NCBI RefSeq assembly: GCF_016858125.1
Contig: NZ_CP064781.1
Coordinates: 620,001 to 684,000 of the forward strand
From: Azospira restricta
Lineage (GTDB): Bacteria; Pseudomonadota; Gammaproteobacteria; Burkholderiales; Rhodocyclaceae
Direction: 5' to 3'
DNA: 64,000 nt
Shown here: positions 9,501-16,602 of the stretch, one piece after another
Layout: the number at the start of each line of letters is the position of its first letter
Position numbering within the stretch: position 1 is the first letter of the stretch
Notes under the pieces: generated by a model
The model's input: only the letters and a program-made list of their open reading frames with translations
Databases searched by the model: none
What the model was told of the DNA's origin: nothing
Made by a program: the position numbers and the translations under genes

Positions 9501-10276
9501 AGCAGATCGGACGCACGCCGGACGAAAGCTACCGCAGCGCCCGCCTGGTCTGGCGCCACGCCGACGGCGAGACGCGGCTGGGCGTCGCCAGCCGCGACAG
9601 CCTCGCCCGCTATACGCCGCTGCTGCTCGAGCACGAGCAGCGCCTCGACGCCCGCCTGACCGCCTTCGCCGCGCTCGGCAGCGAACAGCCGGCCGACGAA
9701 TCGACGGCGCTGCGCGTCGCCGGCATGAAGGACGTGGCGCGCGTCGGTCTGCGCTACCGGCCGACGCAGCGCGACCAGTGGTCGATCGAGCAGCGCTGGG
9801 AGACCTTCTCGGCGCAGACCGGCGGCGGCCTCGGCCGCGGCCGCGTGCTGCAGGTCGAGGCCGCGCATGCGCTGCGCATCGCGCCGCGCGACCTGGAAGC
9901 CAGCGTCTTCTGGTCGCAGCACCGCTACGACCGGCGCGACGCCCCCGCCGACCCGCGCCTGCGCACGCTGCTGCCGGCCGGCGCCGCGGACCTCGGCCCG
10001 GACTTCTTCCTGCCGGAGGACTTCCGCTTCTACGGCATCCGCCTGTCCACCGACGTCCGCTTCGCCCGTGAATACACGCGCGGCTGGCGCCCGCTCGCCT
10101 CGGTCGCCCGTACCTGGCACAGCGAGAACGGAGCCGGCTACGAGCTCGCCGCCGGCGTCGCCGGCAGCGTCGCCGGTGGCGACCACCTGTTCCTCGGCTG
10201 GCGGCTCGGCCGCGGCGGCACCGGCAGCGGCGGCCTCGTCCGCGAGGCCGGATTGACCTATCGCTTACACTACTGA
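6545..10276 (+). CDS. pelB: Pel export outer-membrane porin with TPR scaffold
   Basis: PelB is the export channel of the Pel system. The 1,243-residue protein starts with a membrane anchor at about residues 22-40 (SIAVLGAGVLLVLAAIYP), continues with a very long series of TPR-like helical repeats (for example QLRLLLARSQLQSGLYGDV, LLEALAELAERAGDDARAL) and finishes with about 300 residues of alternating beta-strand sequence ending in the aromatic GLTYRLHY, as expected for an outer-membrane barrel. The periplasmic TPR part binds PelA and polymer in known systems. Translation starts inside the end of pelA, which favours coupled synthesis. The TPR part is alanine/arginine-rich, so repeat boundaries cannot be placed exactly by eye. 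Confidence 0.92.
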   Translation: MLLQRSKLAAAAVERPRLAPPWSIAVLGAGVLLVLAAIYPHETLVKRLLKAPPDHVTEAYLVNLLRTEPGNPQLRLLLARSQLQSGLYGDVQQTLAPALAAADAALREEALWLLWQSEAQQYRRLADGTPEQAAARDALRRRLVELAEGDWGEAVLIEIARKAIVFGELGVGRRLFARLAARGGGHNYFWYADAARSALASGEHRAAAEFYLIARAQAATVAEQRRYFVDALRALRAGDRNDEALDLAERELAVAPQLADDAEALELLVRIARAARRPDLADKYARRLLRLSLLEQWRREQLALAGFDARPRRVALADDARGGPQLPFDDRIYTLGFEAFLDNRKLDDAWKVAASAVRQAPDHLGWRERLARVSEWTGRPRIALEQWLYVARASNRDEAWQAVLRLAPGLFDDAALRAALHYQLAHRPDDGKLIRELAATYERLGDPQGGLRVLEQAYQRTRQPALLEALAELAERAGDDARALAYWQRLLAEAPLTPARALRVATLYLLRGQAEDGLRLLEQARADAGDDDLAFWRLTAETAALTRADATALDAYRRLVGNVAAERGDYEALRLLLEEQPLAAAQVASAAWRRFRQPPDLVNALAHYAQGEHWPEIGRLLAELDGEQLHELRRRADFLRLSAQYRLHAGQPRQARQELEAALRLAPESTATQQALLWLLIDGGDPAALRGALAAAEGDWRSQPALHDALAAAYQALSLPQVALERYLTPRLAAHRGDFLWLMNYADALEQNQEADRAWRLRRQLLREQRQQAAGRDRPDAAATDDGSRLRRAIRTRLAIGQRGGDAGFAALRELLRLDRDGERRLSPAARDVALGWLLDRNQHAAARGWLWQQYARTTARPLWGEISLALAEDDVAQASELLARHGERLPRYDRINAALRGGDLRAAQSDAFATQTEQAADDPLHLQLSDALLAHSDHLGGALAARRVGGVDEREQAAHWHLALSPRLTLDLALGSIARDNREPQQIGRTPDESYRSARLVWRHADGETRLGVASRDSLARYTPLLLEHEQRLDARLTAFAALGSEQPADESTALRVAGMKDVARVGLRYRPTQRDQWSIEQRWETFSAQTGGGLGRGRVLQVEAAHALRIAPRDLEASVFWSQHRYDRRDAPADPRLRTLLPAGAADLGPDFFLPEDFRFYGIRLSTDVRFAREYTRGWRPLASVARTWHSENGAGYELAAGVAGSVAGGDHLFLGWRLGRGGTGSGGLVREAGLTYRLHY

Positions 10277-10295
10277 CCCTCTCCGGGAGACCTCG

Positions 10296-10832
10296 ATGAC
10301 CCGTTCCTGCACCCGTCTGCTGCTCCTCCTCGCAACGCTCGCGCTCGCCGCCTGCGCCACCGTCGACCGCAGCGCCGCTCCCGCGCTCAGCGGCAAGGCG
10401 CTGTGGGTCGTGCTGCCCTTCGCCAACCACACCGAGACGCCGCTCGCCGGCAGCCGCGCCGAAGCGATCGCCGAGGGCCTGCTGCACAGCCACGGCATCG
10501 CCCGCGTCCGCCGCTACCCGGCGGTACTGCAGCAGGACGCGCTGTTCGAGCCGGCCGACGGCAAGCAGGCCGATGCGGCGCTGGCCTGGGCACGCGAGCA
10601 GGGCGCCCGCTACGCACTGACCGGCAGCGTCGACGAGTGGCGCTACAAGGTCGGCGTCGACGGCGAGCCGGCGGTCGGCGTCGCGCTGGCGATCGTCGAC
10701 GTCGGCAGCGGCGAGACGCTGTGGCGCGGCGTCGGCGGCAAGAGCGGCTGGAGCCGCGAGGCGCTGTCGGCGGTCGCGCAGCAGCTGCTGCGCAGCCTGC
10801 TCGCGGACGGACTGGCCGCCCGCCAAGACTGA
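10296..10832 (+). CDS. pelC: Pel assembly lipoprotein
   Basis: PelC is an outer-membrane lipoprotein that forms a ring beneath the PelB pore and funnels polymer into it. The 178-residue protein has a lipoprotein signal with the lipobox LAAC, giving acylated Cys20. The remainder (VLPFANHTETPLAGSRAEAI, ARYALTGSVDEWRYKVG) has the alternating pattern of the small alpha/beta fold of this family. A CTCCGGGAGA stretch before the start includes a GGGAG ribosome site. It sits 19 bases after pelB and 11 before pelD, so it is part of the same operon. Confidence 0.88.
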   Translation: MTRSCTRLLLLLATLALAACATVDRSAAPALSGKALWVVLPFANHTETPLAGSRAEAIAEGLLHSHGIARVRRYPAVLQQDALFEPADGKQADAALAWAREQGARYALTGSVDEWRYKVGVDGEPAVGVALAIVDVGSGETLWRGVGGKSGWSREALSAVAQQLLRSLLADGLAARQD

Positions 10833-10843
10833 CCGCCGCCGCC

Positions 10844-12214
10844 ATGCGCGACCTGAAGCGCCGGCTGTACGGCTACCTGCTGCCCTTCGGCAGCCCCTGG
10901 GCGGTCGCCGGCGAAACGCTGCTGCTGCCACTGCTGGCGATCGCCGTCGGCATCTGGGTGAACCCGCTCGACCCGCTATGGACGCAGGGCGACTTTCCCT
11001 GGGCCTGGTTCGCGCCGGTGATCCTGGCGATGCGCTACGGCCCCTTCCCCGGGCTCGCCGGCGCCGCCGTGCTGGTCGGCGCGTGGCTGGCGTTCAGCGC
11101 CGCCGGCTGGACCGACGGCGACTTCCCCAAGCTCAATTTCCTCGGCGGCCTGATCCTGGTCATGCTCGCCGGCGAGTTCTCCAGCTTGTGGCTGACGCGC
11201 GCGCGCCGCGCCGAGGGCATGCAGGTCTACCTCGACCGGCGCCTCGACTACCTGACCCACCAGTACTACCTGCTGCGCCTGTCGCACGACCGCCTCGAGC
11301 AGGACCTGATCGGACGGCCGATGGCGATGCGCGATGCGCTCGCCGCGCTGCACGAGCTCACCCGCGACGCCGGCGACGACCGCCTGCCGGGCGCCGGCGG
11401 CCTGCTGCGGCTGTTCGCCCAGTACTGCCAGGTGGAAACGGCGACGCTGCACGCGGCGGCCGGCAACGGCTTCGACCCGCAGCCGGCGGCGATGCTCGGC
11501 CAGCCGGCCGACGCCGGCCGCCTCGCCGCCGCCGATCCGCTGCTCGCACATGCGCTGGACAGCGGCTGCCTGTCGCACGCGGCGACGGCGCTGGCGCGCG
11601 GCGACAGGCCCAGCCGCTACCTGATCGTCGCCCCGCTGACGACCTTCGACGGCCAGACGCTGGGCCTGCTCACCGTCGAGCGCGTGCCCTTCTTCGCGCT
11701 GCACGAGGAAATGCTGCAGACCCTCAACCTGCTGCTCGGCTACTACACCGACGGCCTCGCCGAGCGGCGGCTGGCGCGCCGCATCCAGGACGCCTGCCCG
11801 GCCTGCCCGACCGAGTTCGCCGCCGAGCTGCAGCGGCTGTGGCGCGTGCGCGAGGAATCGCGGGTGCGCAGCGTGATCGTCGCCCTCGAATTCCGGCCGC
11901 AGCCCGAGCACCCCGACCTCGCCGAGCAGATCGCCCGGCTGCGCCGCTCGCTCGACGTAAACTGGCTGCTCGCCGGCGGTGACGGACAGGTGCTGGTGAC
12001 GCTGATGCCGCTTGCCGGCGGCGCCGCCGCCGAGGGCTACATCGCCCGCATCGAGGACTGGATTCGCCAGAAAACCGGCCAGCCGGCGGCCGCGGTCGGC
12101 GTCTTCGCGCATGTGCTGCGCGTCGAGGACGAGCCGCCAGTGCCGCTGCTCGCCCGCCTTTTCGAAATCTGCCATGTTGCAGCCGAAGCTCGGACTGTCC
12201 GCACTGGCGCTTGA
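10844..12214 (+). CDS. pelD: Cyclic di-GMP receptor of the Pel synthase
   Basis: PelD is the inner-membrane regulator that activates Pel synthesis when it binds c-di-GMP. The 456-residue protein (456 in total from the ATG at 10844) carries about four membrane helices in residues 18-120, a coiled segment (YLDRRLDYLTHQYYLLRLSHDRLEQ), a GAF domain at roughly 165-310 and a degenerate GGDEF domain. The active-site GGDEF sequence is absent, but the inhibitory-type RxxD site is kept as Arg368-Ser-Leu-Asp371, and Arg402 is at a position reported to contact the ligand in Pseudomonas PelD. Hence I infer that the receptor is intact. It overlaps pelE by 41 bases. Confidence 0.92.
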   Translation: MRDLKRRLYGYLLPFGSPWAVAGETLLLPLLAIAVGIWVNPLDPLWTQGDFPWAWFAPVILAMRYGPFPGLAGAAVLVGAWLAFSAAGWTDGDFPKLNFLGGLILVMLAGEFSSLWLTRARRAEGMQVYLDRRLDYLTHQYYLLRLSHDRLEQDLIGRPMAMRDALAALHELTRDAGDDRLPGAGGLLRLFAQYCQVETATLHAAAGNGFDPQPAAMLGQPADAGRLAAADPLLAHALDSGCLSHAATALARGDRPSRYLIVAPLTTFDGQTLGLLTVERVPFFALHEEMLQTLNLLLGYYTDGLAERRLARRIQDACPACPTEFAAELQRLWRVREESRVRSVIVALEFRPQPEHPDLAEQIARLRRSLDVNWLLAGGDGQVLVTLMPLAGGAAAEGYIARIEDWIRQKTGQPAAAVGVFAHVLRVEDEPPVPLLARLFEICHVAAEARTVRTGA

Positions 12215-13169
12215 GAGCGGCGCCTGGGCCGGCATCGTCGCCGCCGGCGACCGCGACGCCGCGCTGCTCGCCTACCTGCTCGCGCACGCCGCCGCCAGCG
12301 CGCTGCTCGCGCTCGCCGTCTGCGCCATGCGGCCGGCGCGCCTCGCGCAGAAACGCACGGCCACCGCGCTGCTCCTCTTCGGCACCGCCTTCGCGATTCC
12401 GCTGCTCGGCTTCGTCGCCGTGCTCGCCGGCATCTTCCTGCTGCATACGCTGCCGCAGCGCCCGCGCGACGACGTCTTCAGCGCCATCGAACTGCCCGAG
12501 ATCGACGTGCACCAGCGCGCCGGCACCGGCTTCCGGCAGGCCGGCATGCGCTCCTTCCTGGCCAACGCGCGGGCGCCGGTGGCGACGCGGCTGCGTGCGC
12601 TGGTCGCACTGCAGAACGTCTCCGGGCGGATCGCCTCGCCGCTCTTGCGTGACGTGCTGAGCGACCCGTCCGACGACTTGCGCCTGCTCGCCTACGGCCT
12701 GCTCGACGGCAAGGAGAAGCGCATCACCGGCGCCATCCACGAAGAGTCGGCGCGCCTGCAGGCGGCGGCGCCGGGCAGCGAGGCGCACGCCGCGGCGGCG
12801 CAGAAGCTGGCCGACCTGTACTGGGAGCTGGTCTATCAGGAACTGGTGCAGGGCGACCTGCGCCTGCACGCGCTGCAGCAGTCGCTCGCCTACATCCGCG
12901 TGCCGCTGGCGCGGACGCCGGACAACGCCGCGCTGCACCTGCGCCACGGCCGACTGCTGCAGTCGCTGGGCGAGCCGGCGGCGGCGCGCGACGCCTACTA
13001 CCGCGCGCTCGGCCTGGGCATGCCGCAGACGCGGATCGTCCCCTACCTCGCCGAAGTGGCCTACGACCTCGGCGAGTTCGACGCCGTGCGGCAGCTGATG
13101 CGCGAGCTCGGCGACTGGCAGTCGCTGCCGCGGCTGCAGCCGGTGATCGCCTACTGGAGCCGGACATGA
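12174..13169 (+). CDS. pelE: Pel synthase membrane/TPR subunit
   Basis: PelE is the least conserved Pel protein; it joins PelD, PelF and PelG in the inner-membrane synthase complex. I use the ATG at 12174 (MLQPKLGLSALALE), giving 331 residues; the open frame extends further upstream, but that part is an arginine/serine-rich shadow of pelD. Two membrane helices are seen at about residues 30-50 and 60-85 (ATALLLFGTAFAIPLLGF), followed by a helical TPR-like domain (LRHGRLLQSLGEPAAARDAY). It overlaps pelD by 41 bases and pelF by four (ATGA). The call rests mainly on position and domain layout. Confidence 0.85.
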   Translation: MLQPKLGLSALALESGAWAGIVAAGDRDAALLAYLLAHAAASALLALAVCAMRPARLAQKRTATALLLFGTAFAIPLLGFVAVLAGIFLLHTLPQRPRDDVFSAIELPEIDVHQRAGTGFRQAGMRSFLANARAPVATRLRALVALQNVSGRIASPLLRDVLSDPSDDLRLLAYGLLDGKEKRITGAIHEESARLQAAAPGSEAHAAAAQKLADLYWELVYQELVQGDLRLHALQQSLAYIRVPLARTPDNAALHLRHGRLLQSLGEPAAARDAYYRALGLGMPQTRIVPYLAEVAYDLGEFDAVRQLMRELGDWQSLPRLQPVIAYWSRT

Positions 13170-14692
13170 GCCTGCCCCGCGCCGCCGACGCCGACGTCGC
13201 GCTGCTGCTCGAGGGCACCTTCCCCTACGTCAGCGGCGGCGTCTCCAGCTGGGTGAACCAGATCATCCGCGCCTTCCCCGAGCTGCGCTTCGCCATCGTC
13301 TTCCTCGGCAGCCGGCGCGACGACTACGGCGAGATGAAGTACGCGCTGCCGGACAACGTCGTCCATCTCGAGACGCACTACCTGTACGAATTCGCCACCG
13401 CGGAGATGAAGCCGCAGCCGCGCCACGGCGACGCCGACGCCTTCGCCCGCTCGCAGGCGCTGCACGACGGGATGCGCGGCGACCCGGCCAGCGGCGAGGC
13501 GCTGGCGGCGTTCCGCGACGTCGTGCATGAGATCTTCCCCGGCGGCCGGCTGCCGGCCGACGACTTCCTGCACAGCGAGGAAGCCTGGCGCGTGGTCAGC
13601 GACAGCTACCGCAAGTACTGCACCGATCCTTCCTTCGTCGACTACTTCTGGACCGTGCGCATCATGCACGCGCCGCTGTGGACGCTGACCCGGATCGCCC
13701 ACGAGCTGATCCCGGCGCGCGCCTACCACACGGTGTCCACCGGCTACGCCGGCTTCCTCGGCGCGATGCTGCACCGCGCGCGCAGGCGGCCGCTGATCCT
13801 CTCCGAGCACGGCATCTACACCAAGGAACGCAAGATCGACCTGTTCAAGAGCGAGTGGATCCGCGACAACCGCAACGTCTTCCAGCGCGACCCGACCGAG
13901 CTCTCGTACTTCCGCCAGATGTGGATCCGTTTCTTCGAGTGGATGGGCCGCTTCTGCTACGACGCCGCCGACCCGATCGTCGCGCTCTACGAGGCCAACC
14001 GGCTGCGCCAGGTCGCCGACGGCGCGCCGCCGGAGCGCACCTGCAACGTGCCCAACGGCATCAGCCTGGCGCGCTTTGCGCCACTGCGCACGCGGCGCCC
14101 GGCGACGCCGCCGCCGGTGCTGTGCCTGATCGGCCGCGTGGTGCCGATCAAGGACGTGAAGACCTTCATCCGCGCGATGCGCAGCGTGGTGAACCGGATG
14201 CCGGACGCGGAAGGCTGGATCGCCGGCCCCGAGGACGAGGATCCGGCCTACGCCGAGGAGTGCCGCAACCTCGCCGAGAGCCTCGGCGTCGCCGGCAACA
14301 TCCGCTTCCTCGGCTTCCAGCGGGTCGAGGACCTGCTGCCGAAGATCGGCCTGACCATCCTGTCGTCGATCAGCGAGGCGCTGCCGCTGGTGATCCTCGA
14401 GGGTTACGCCGCCGGCGTGCCGACCATCGCCACCGACGTCGGCTCGTGCCGCCAGCTGGTCGAGGGGCTGGACGCCGAGGACCGCGCGCTCGGCCGCGCC
14501 GGCGCCGTGGTGAACATCGCCGACCCGCAGGGGCTGGCCGACGCCGCGCTGGCGCTGCTCGCCGACGGCGCCGCCTGGCACGCCGCGAGCGCCGCCGGCA
14601 TCGCCCGCGTCGAGCGCTATTACAGCGACGCGCGGATGTTCGGCGAATACCGCCGCATCTACGACAGCGCGCTCGCCGCCGGGGACCGCTGA
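13166..14692 (+). CDS. pelF: Pel glycosyltransferase, GT4 family
   Basis: PelF is the cytoplasmic glycosyltransferase that polymerises Pel from a UDP-sugar donor. The 508-residue protein is a GT-B enzyme: the N-terminal acceptor half starts with LLLEGTFPYVSGGVSSWVN, and the C-terminal donor half has NGISLARFAP, LIGRVVPIKDVKTFI and the retaining EX7E pair Glu404/Glu412 in SEALPLVILEGYAAGVP. No signal peptide or membrane helix is present. Start and stop overlap the neighbours by a few bases (ATGA with pelE, TGATG with pelG), which indicates tight translational coupling. Confidence 0.94.
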   Translation: MSLPRAADADVALLLEGTFPYVSGGVSSWVNQIIRAFPELRFAIVFLGSRRDDYGEMKYALPDNVVHLETHYLYEFATAEMKPQPRHGDADAFARSQALHDGMRGDPASGEALAAFRDVVHEIFPGGRLPADDFLHSEEAWRVVSDSYRKYCTDPSFVDYFWTVRIMHAPLWTLTRIAHELIPARAYHTVSTGYAGFLGAMLHRARRRPLILSEHGIYTKERKIDLFKSEWIRDNRNVFQRDPTELSYFRQMWIRFFEWMGRFCYDAADPIVALYEANRLRQVADGAPPERTCNVPNGISLARFAPLRTRRPATPPPVLCLIGRVVPIKDVKTFIRAMRSVVNRMPDAEGWIAGPEDEDPAYAEECRNLAESLGVAGNIRFLGFQRVEDLLPKIGLTILSSISEALPLVILEGYAAGVPTIATDVGSCRQLVEGLDAEDRALGRAGAVVNIADPQGLADAALALLADGAAWHAASAAGIARVERYYSDARMFGEYRRIYDSALAAGDR

Positions 14693-16062
14693 TGGCCGGC
14701 ATCGGGTTCGAACTGCGCAAGCTGCTGCAGAAGGACACGCTGCTCGGCCTGCTGCAGGCCTACACCTTCGCCGGCATCATCGGCTCCGGCCCGTGGGTGC
14801 TGTCCATCCTCGGCATCCTGATCATCGGCCTGCTCAGCAACACGGTGGTCGTTCCCTCCTACCTGGTCACCCAGTTCCAGACCTCGGTCACCTACCTGAT
14901 CGCCAGCAGCCTGATCCTCACCGGCGGCGTGCAGCTGGCCTTCACCCGCTTCGTCTCCGACCGGCTGTTCGAGCAGCGGGACGAGCTCGTGATCCCCAAC
15001 CTCAACGGCCTGCTGATGGTCGTCGTGCTCGCCGCCGCGGCGCTCGCCGTGCCCTGCCTGTTCCTGTTCTTCCCGGGGCTCGGCGTCATCTACCGCATCC
15101 TGATGCTGGCCGGCTTCGTGCTGATGTGCGCGATCTGGGTGGTGACCATCTTCCTGTCCGGGATGAAGCGCTACAAGGCGATCGTCCTCCTCTTCGCGCT
15201 CGGCTACGGCGTCACCGTCGCCGCCGCGCTGCTGCTGCGCCGCTTCGGGCTGGAGGGACTGATGGCCGGCTTCGTGCTCGGCCACTGCGTGCTGCTCGGC
15301 GGCATGCTGCTGCTCACCGCCTGGGACTTCCGCCCGCAGCAGCTGATCGCCTTCGACTTCACGCAGCGCGCGCTGATCCATCCCAGCCTGCTGGCGATCG
15401 GCCTGCTCTACAACCTCGGCATCTGGATCGACAAGTTCATGTTCTGGTTCTTCCCGGACACCTCGGAGCCGATCATCGGCGCCCTGCGCGCGTCGATCAT
15501 CTACGACCTGCCGGTGTTCCTCGCCTACCTGTCGATCATCCCCGGCATGGCGGTGTTCATGGTGCGCATCGAGACCGACTTCGTCGAGTACTACGACAAG
15601 TTCTACAACGCCGTGCGCTCGGGCGGCTCGCTCGAATACATCGAGGACATGCGCGACGAGATGGTCTATTCGATCCGCCAGGGACTGGCCGAGATCGGCA
15701 AGATCCAGACACTGGCGGTGCTCGTCACCTTCGTCGCCGGCCCCAGCCTGCTCGAGCTGCTCGGCATCTCCGGGCTCTACCTGCCGCTGCTCTACATCCA
15801 GGTGATCGGTGCCAGCCTGCAGGTAGTGCTGCTGTCGGTGCTCAACGTCTTCTTCTACCTCGACCAGCGCCGCATCATCCTGACGCTGTGCGCCGGCTTC
15901 GTCGTGCTCAACGTCGCCTGCACCGCGCTGTCGCTGGCGAAGGGCGCCGCCTTCTACGGCTACGGCTTCGCGCTGGCCGTGCTGGCGACGCTGATCGTCG
16001 CGCTGGCGCTGCTCGACCGCAAGCTGGACCGGCTCGAGTACGAAACCTTCATGCTGCAGTAG
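14692..16062 (+). CDS. pelG: Pel inner-membrane transporter, MOP flippase superfamily
   Basis: PelG is the polytopic membrane subunit that, with PelD and PelE, forms the inner-membrane part of Pel synthesis and translocation. The 456-residue protein begins MAGIGFELRKLLQKDTLLG and has about 12 hydrophobic helices distributed through its length, as in Wzx-like flippases. The family region IGLLYNLGIWIDKFMFWFFP lies in the middle. The ATG overlaps the pelF stop codon. It is the last pel gene; a small membrane protein gene follows after 12 bases and may ride on the same transcript. Confidence 0.92.
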   Translation: MAGIGFELRKLLQKDTLLGLLQAYTFAGIIGSGPWVLSILGILIIGLLSNTVVVPSYLVTQFQTSVTYLIASSLILTGGVQLAFTRFVSDRLFEQRDELVIPNLNGLLMVVVLAAAALAVPCLFLFFPGLGVIYRILMLAGFVLMCAIWVVTIFLSGMKRYKAIVLLFALGYGVTVAAALLLRRFGLEGLMAGFVLGHCVLLGGMLLLTAWDFRPQQLIAFDFTQRALIHPSLLAIGLLYNLGIWIDKFMFWFFPDTSEPIIGALRASIIYDLPVFLAYLSIIPGMAVFMVRIETDFVEYYDKFYNAVRSGGSLEYIEDMRDEMVYSIRQGLAEIGKIQTLAVLVTFVAGPSLLELLGISGLYLPLLYIQVIGASLQVVLLSVLNVFFYLDQRRIILTLCAGFVVLNVACTALSLAKGAAFYGYGFALAVLATLIVALALLDRKLDRLEYETFMLQ

Positions 16063-16074
16063 GGCGCCGCCACC

Positions 16075-16497
16075 ATGGATTGGCTCGACCTTTCCGCCGA
16101 CGCCGGGCTTGCCGGCCTGTTCGCCGCCAGCTTCCTGGCCGCGACGCTGCTGCCGGGCGGCTCGGAGGCGGCGCTGTTCGCCTTCCTCCGGCTGCATCCG
16201 GACGCGCTGGCGCCGGCGCTGGCGCTCGCCACCGCCGGCAACACGCTGGGCGGCATGACCTCCTGGGCCTGCGGCCGCTGGCTGCCGAAGTGGCGGCGGC
16301 TGGAAACGTTGCCGCAGCTGGCGACGCTGCGCCGCTGGGGCAGCCCGGCGCTGCTCTTCGCCTGGGCGCCGCTGATCGGCGACGCGCTGTGCGTCGCCGC
16401 CGGCTGGCTGCGCCTCGGCTGGCTGCCGTGCGCGGCGTTCATGGCGCTCGGCAAGTTCGCCCGCTACTGGCTGGTGGCGCAGGGCGCGCTGCCCTGA
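16075..16497 (+). CDS. YqaA-family small membrane protein
   Basis: The 140-residue protein is hydrophobic with four or so membrane helices and resembles the YqaA branch of the SNARE-associated/DedA superfamily: it has FAASFLAATLLPGGSEAALF near the N-terminus and the glycine-rich TAGNTLGGMTSWACGR motif. The function of YqaA proteins is not established; DedA relatives are linked to lipid flipping and membrane homeostasis. It follows pelG after 12 bases, so co-transcription is likely, but it is not a standard Pel component. Family call is moderately secure, function unknown. Confidence 0.75.
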   Translation: MDWLDLSADAGLAGLFAASFLAATLLPGGSEAALFAFLRLHPDALAPALALATAGNTLGGMTSWACGRWLPKWRRLETLPQLATLRRWGSPALLFAWAPLIGDALCVAAGWLRLGWLPCAAFMALGKFARYWLVAQGALP

Positions 16498-16602
16498 ACG
16501 GCGGCCCGCGGAACCCGTCGCCGCGCGGCTGGTCTATCCGCTTCCGCATGCTGCATCGCGATACGATAAAATTCCTCTTTTGAAGCCCCTGCCCGATTGG
16601 CC

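Noticed and set aside
4146-10071. Very long arginine-rich frames overlapping pelA and pelB in the same direction.
   Set aside because: They are shifted readings of pelA/pelB codons with low-complexity RRA/RRP content and no starts with ribosome sites; the pel products explain the region.
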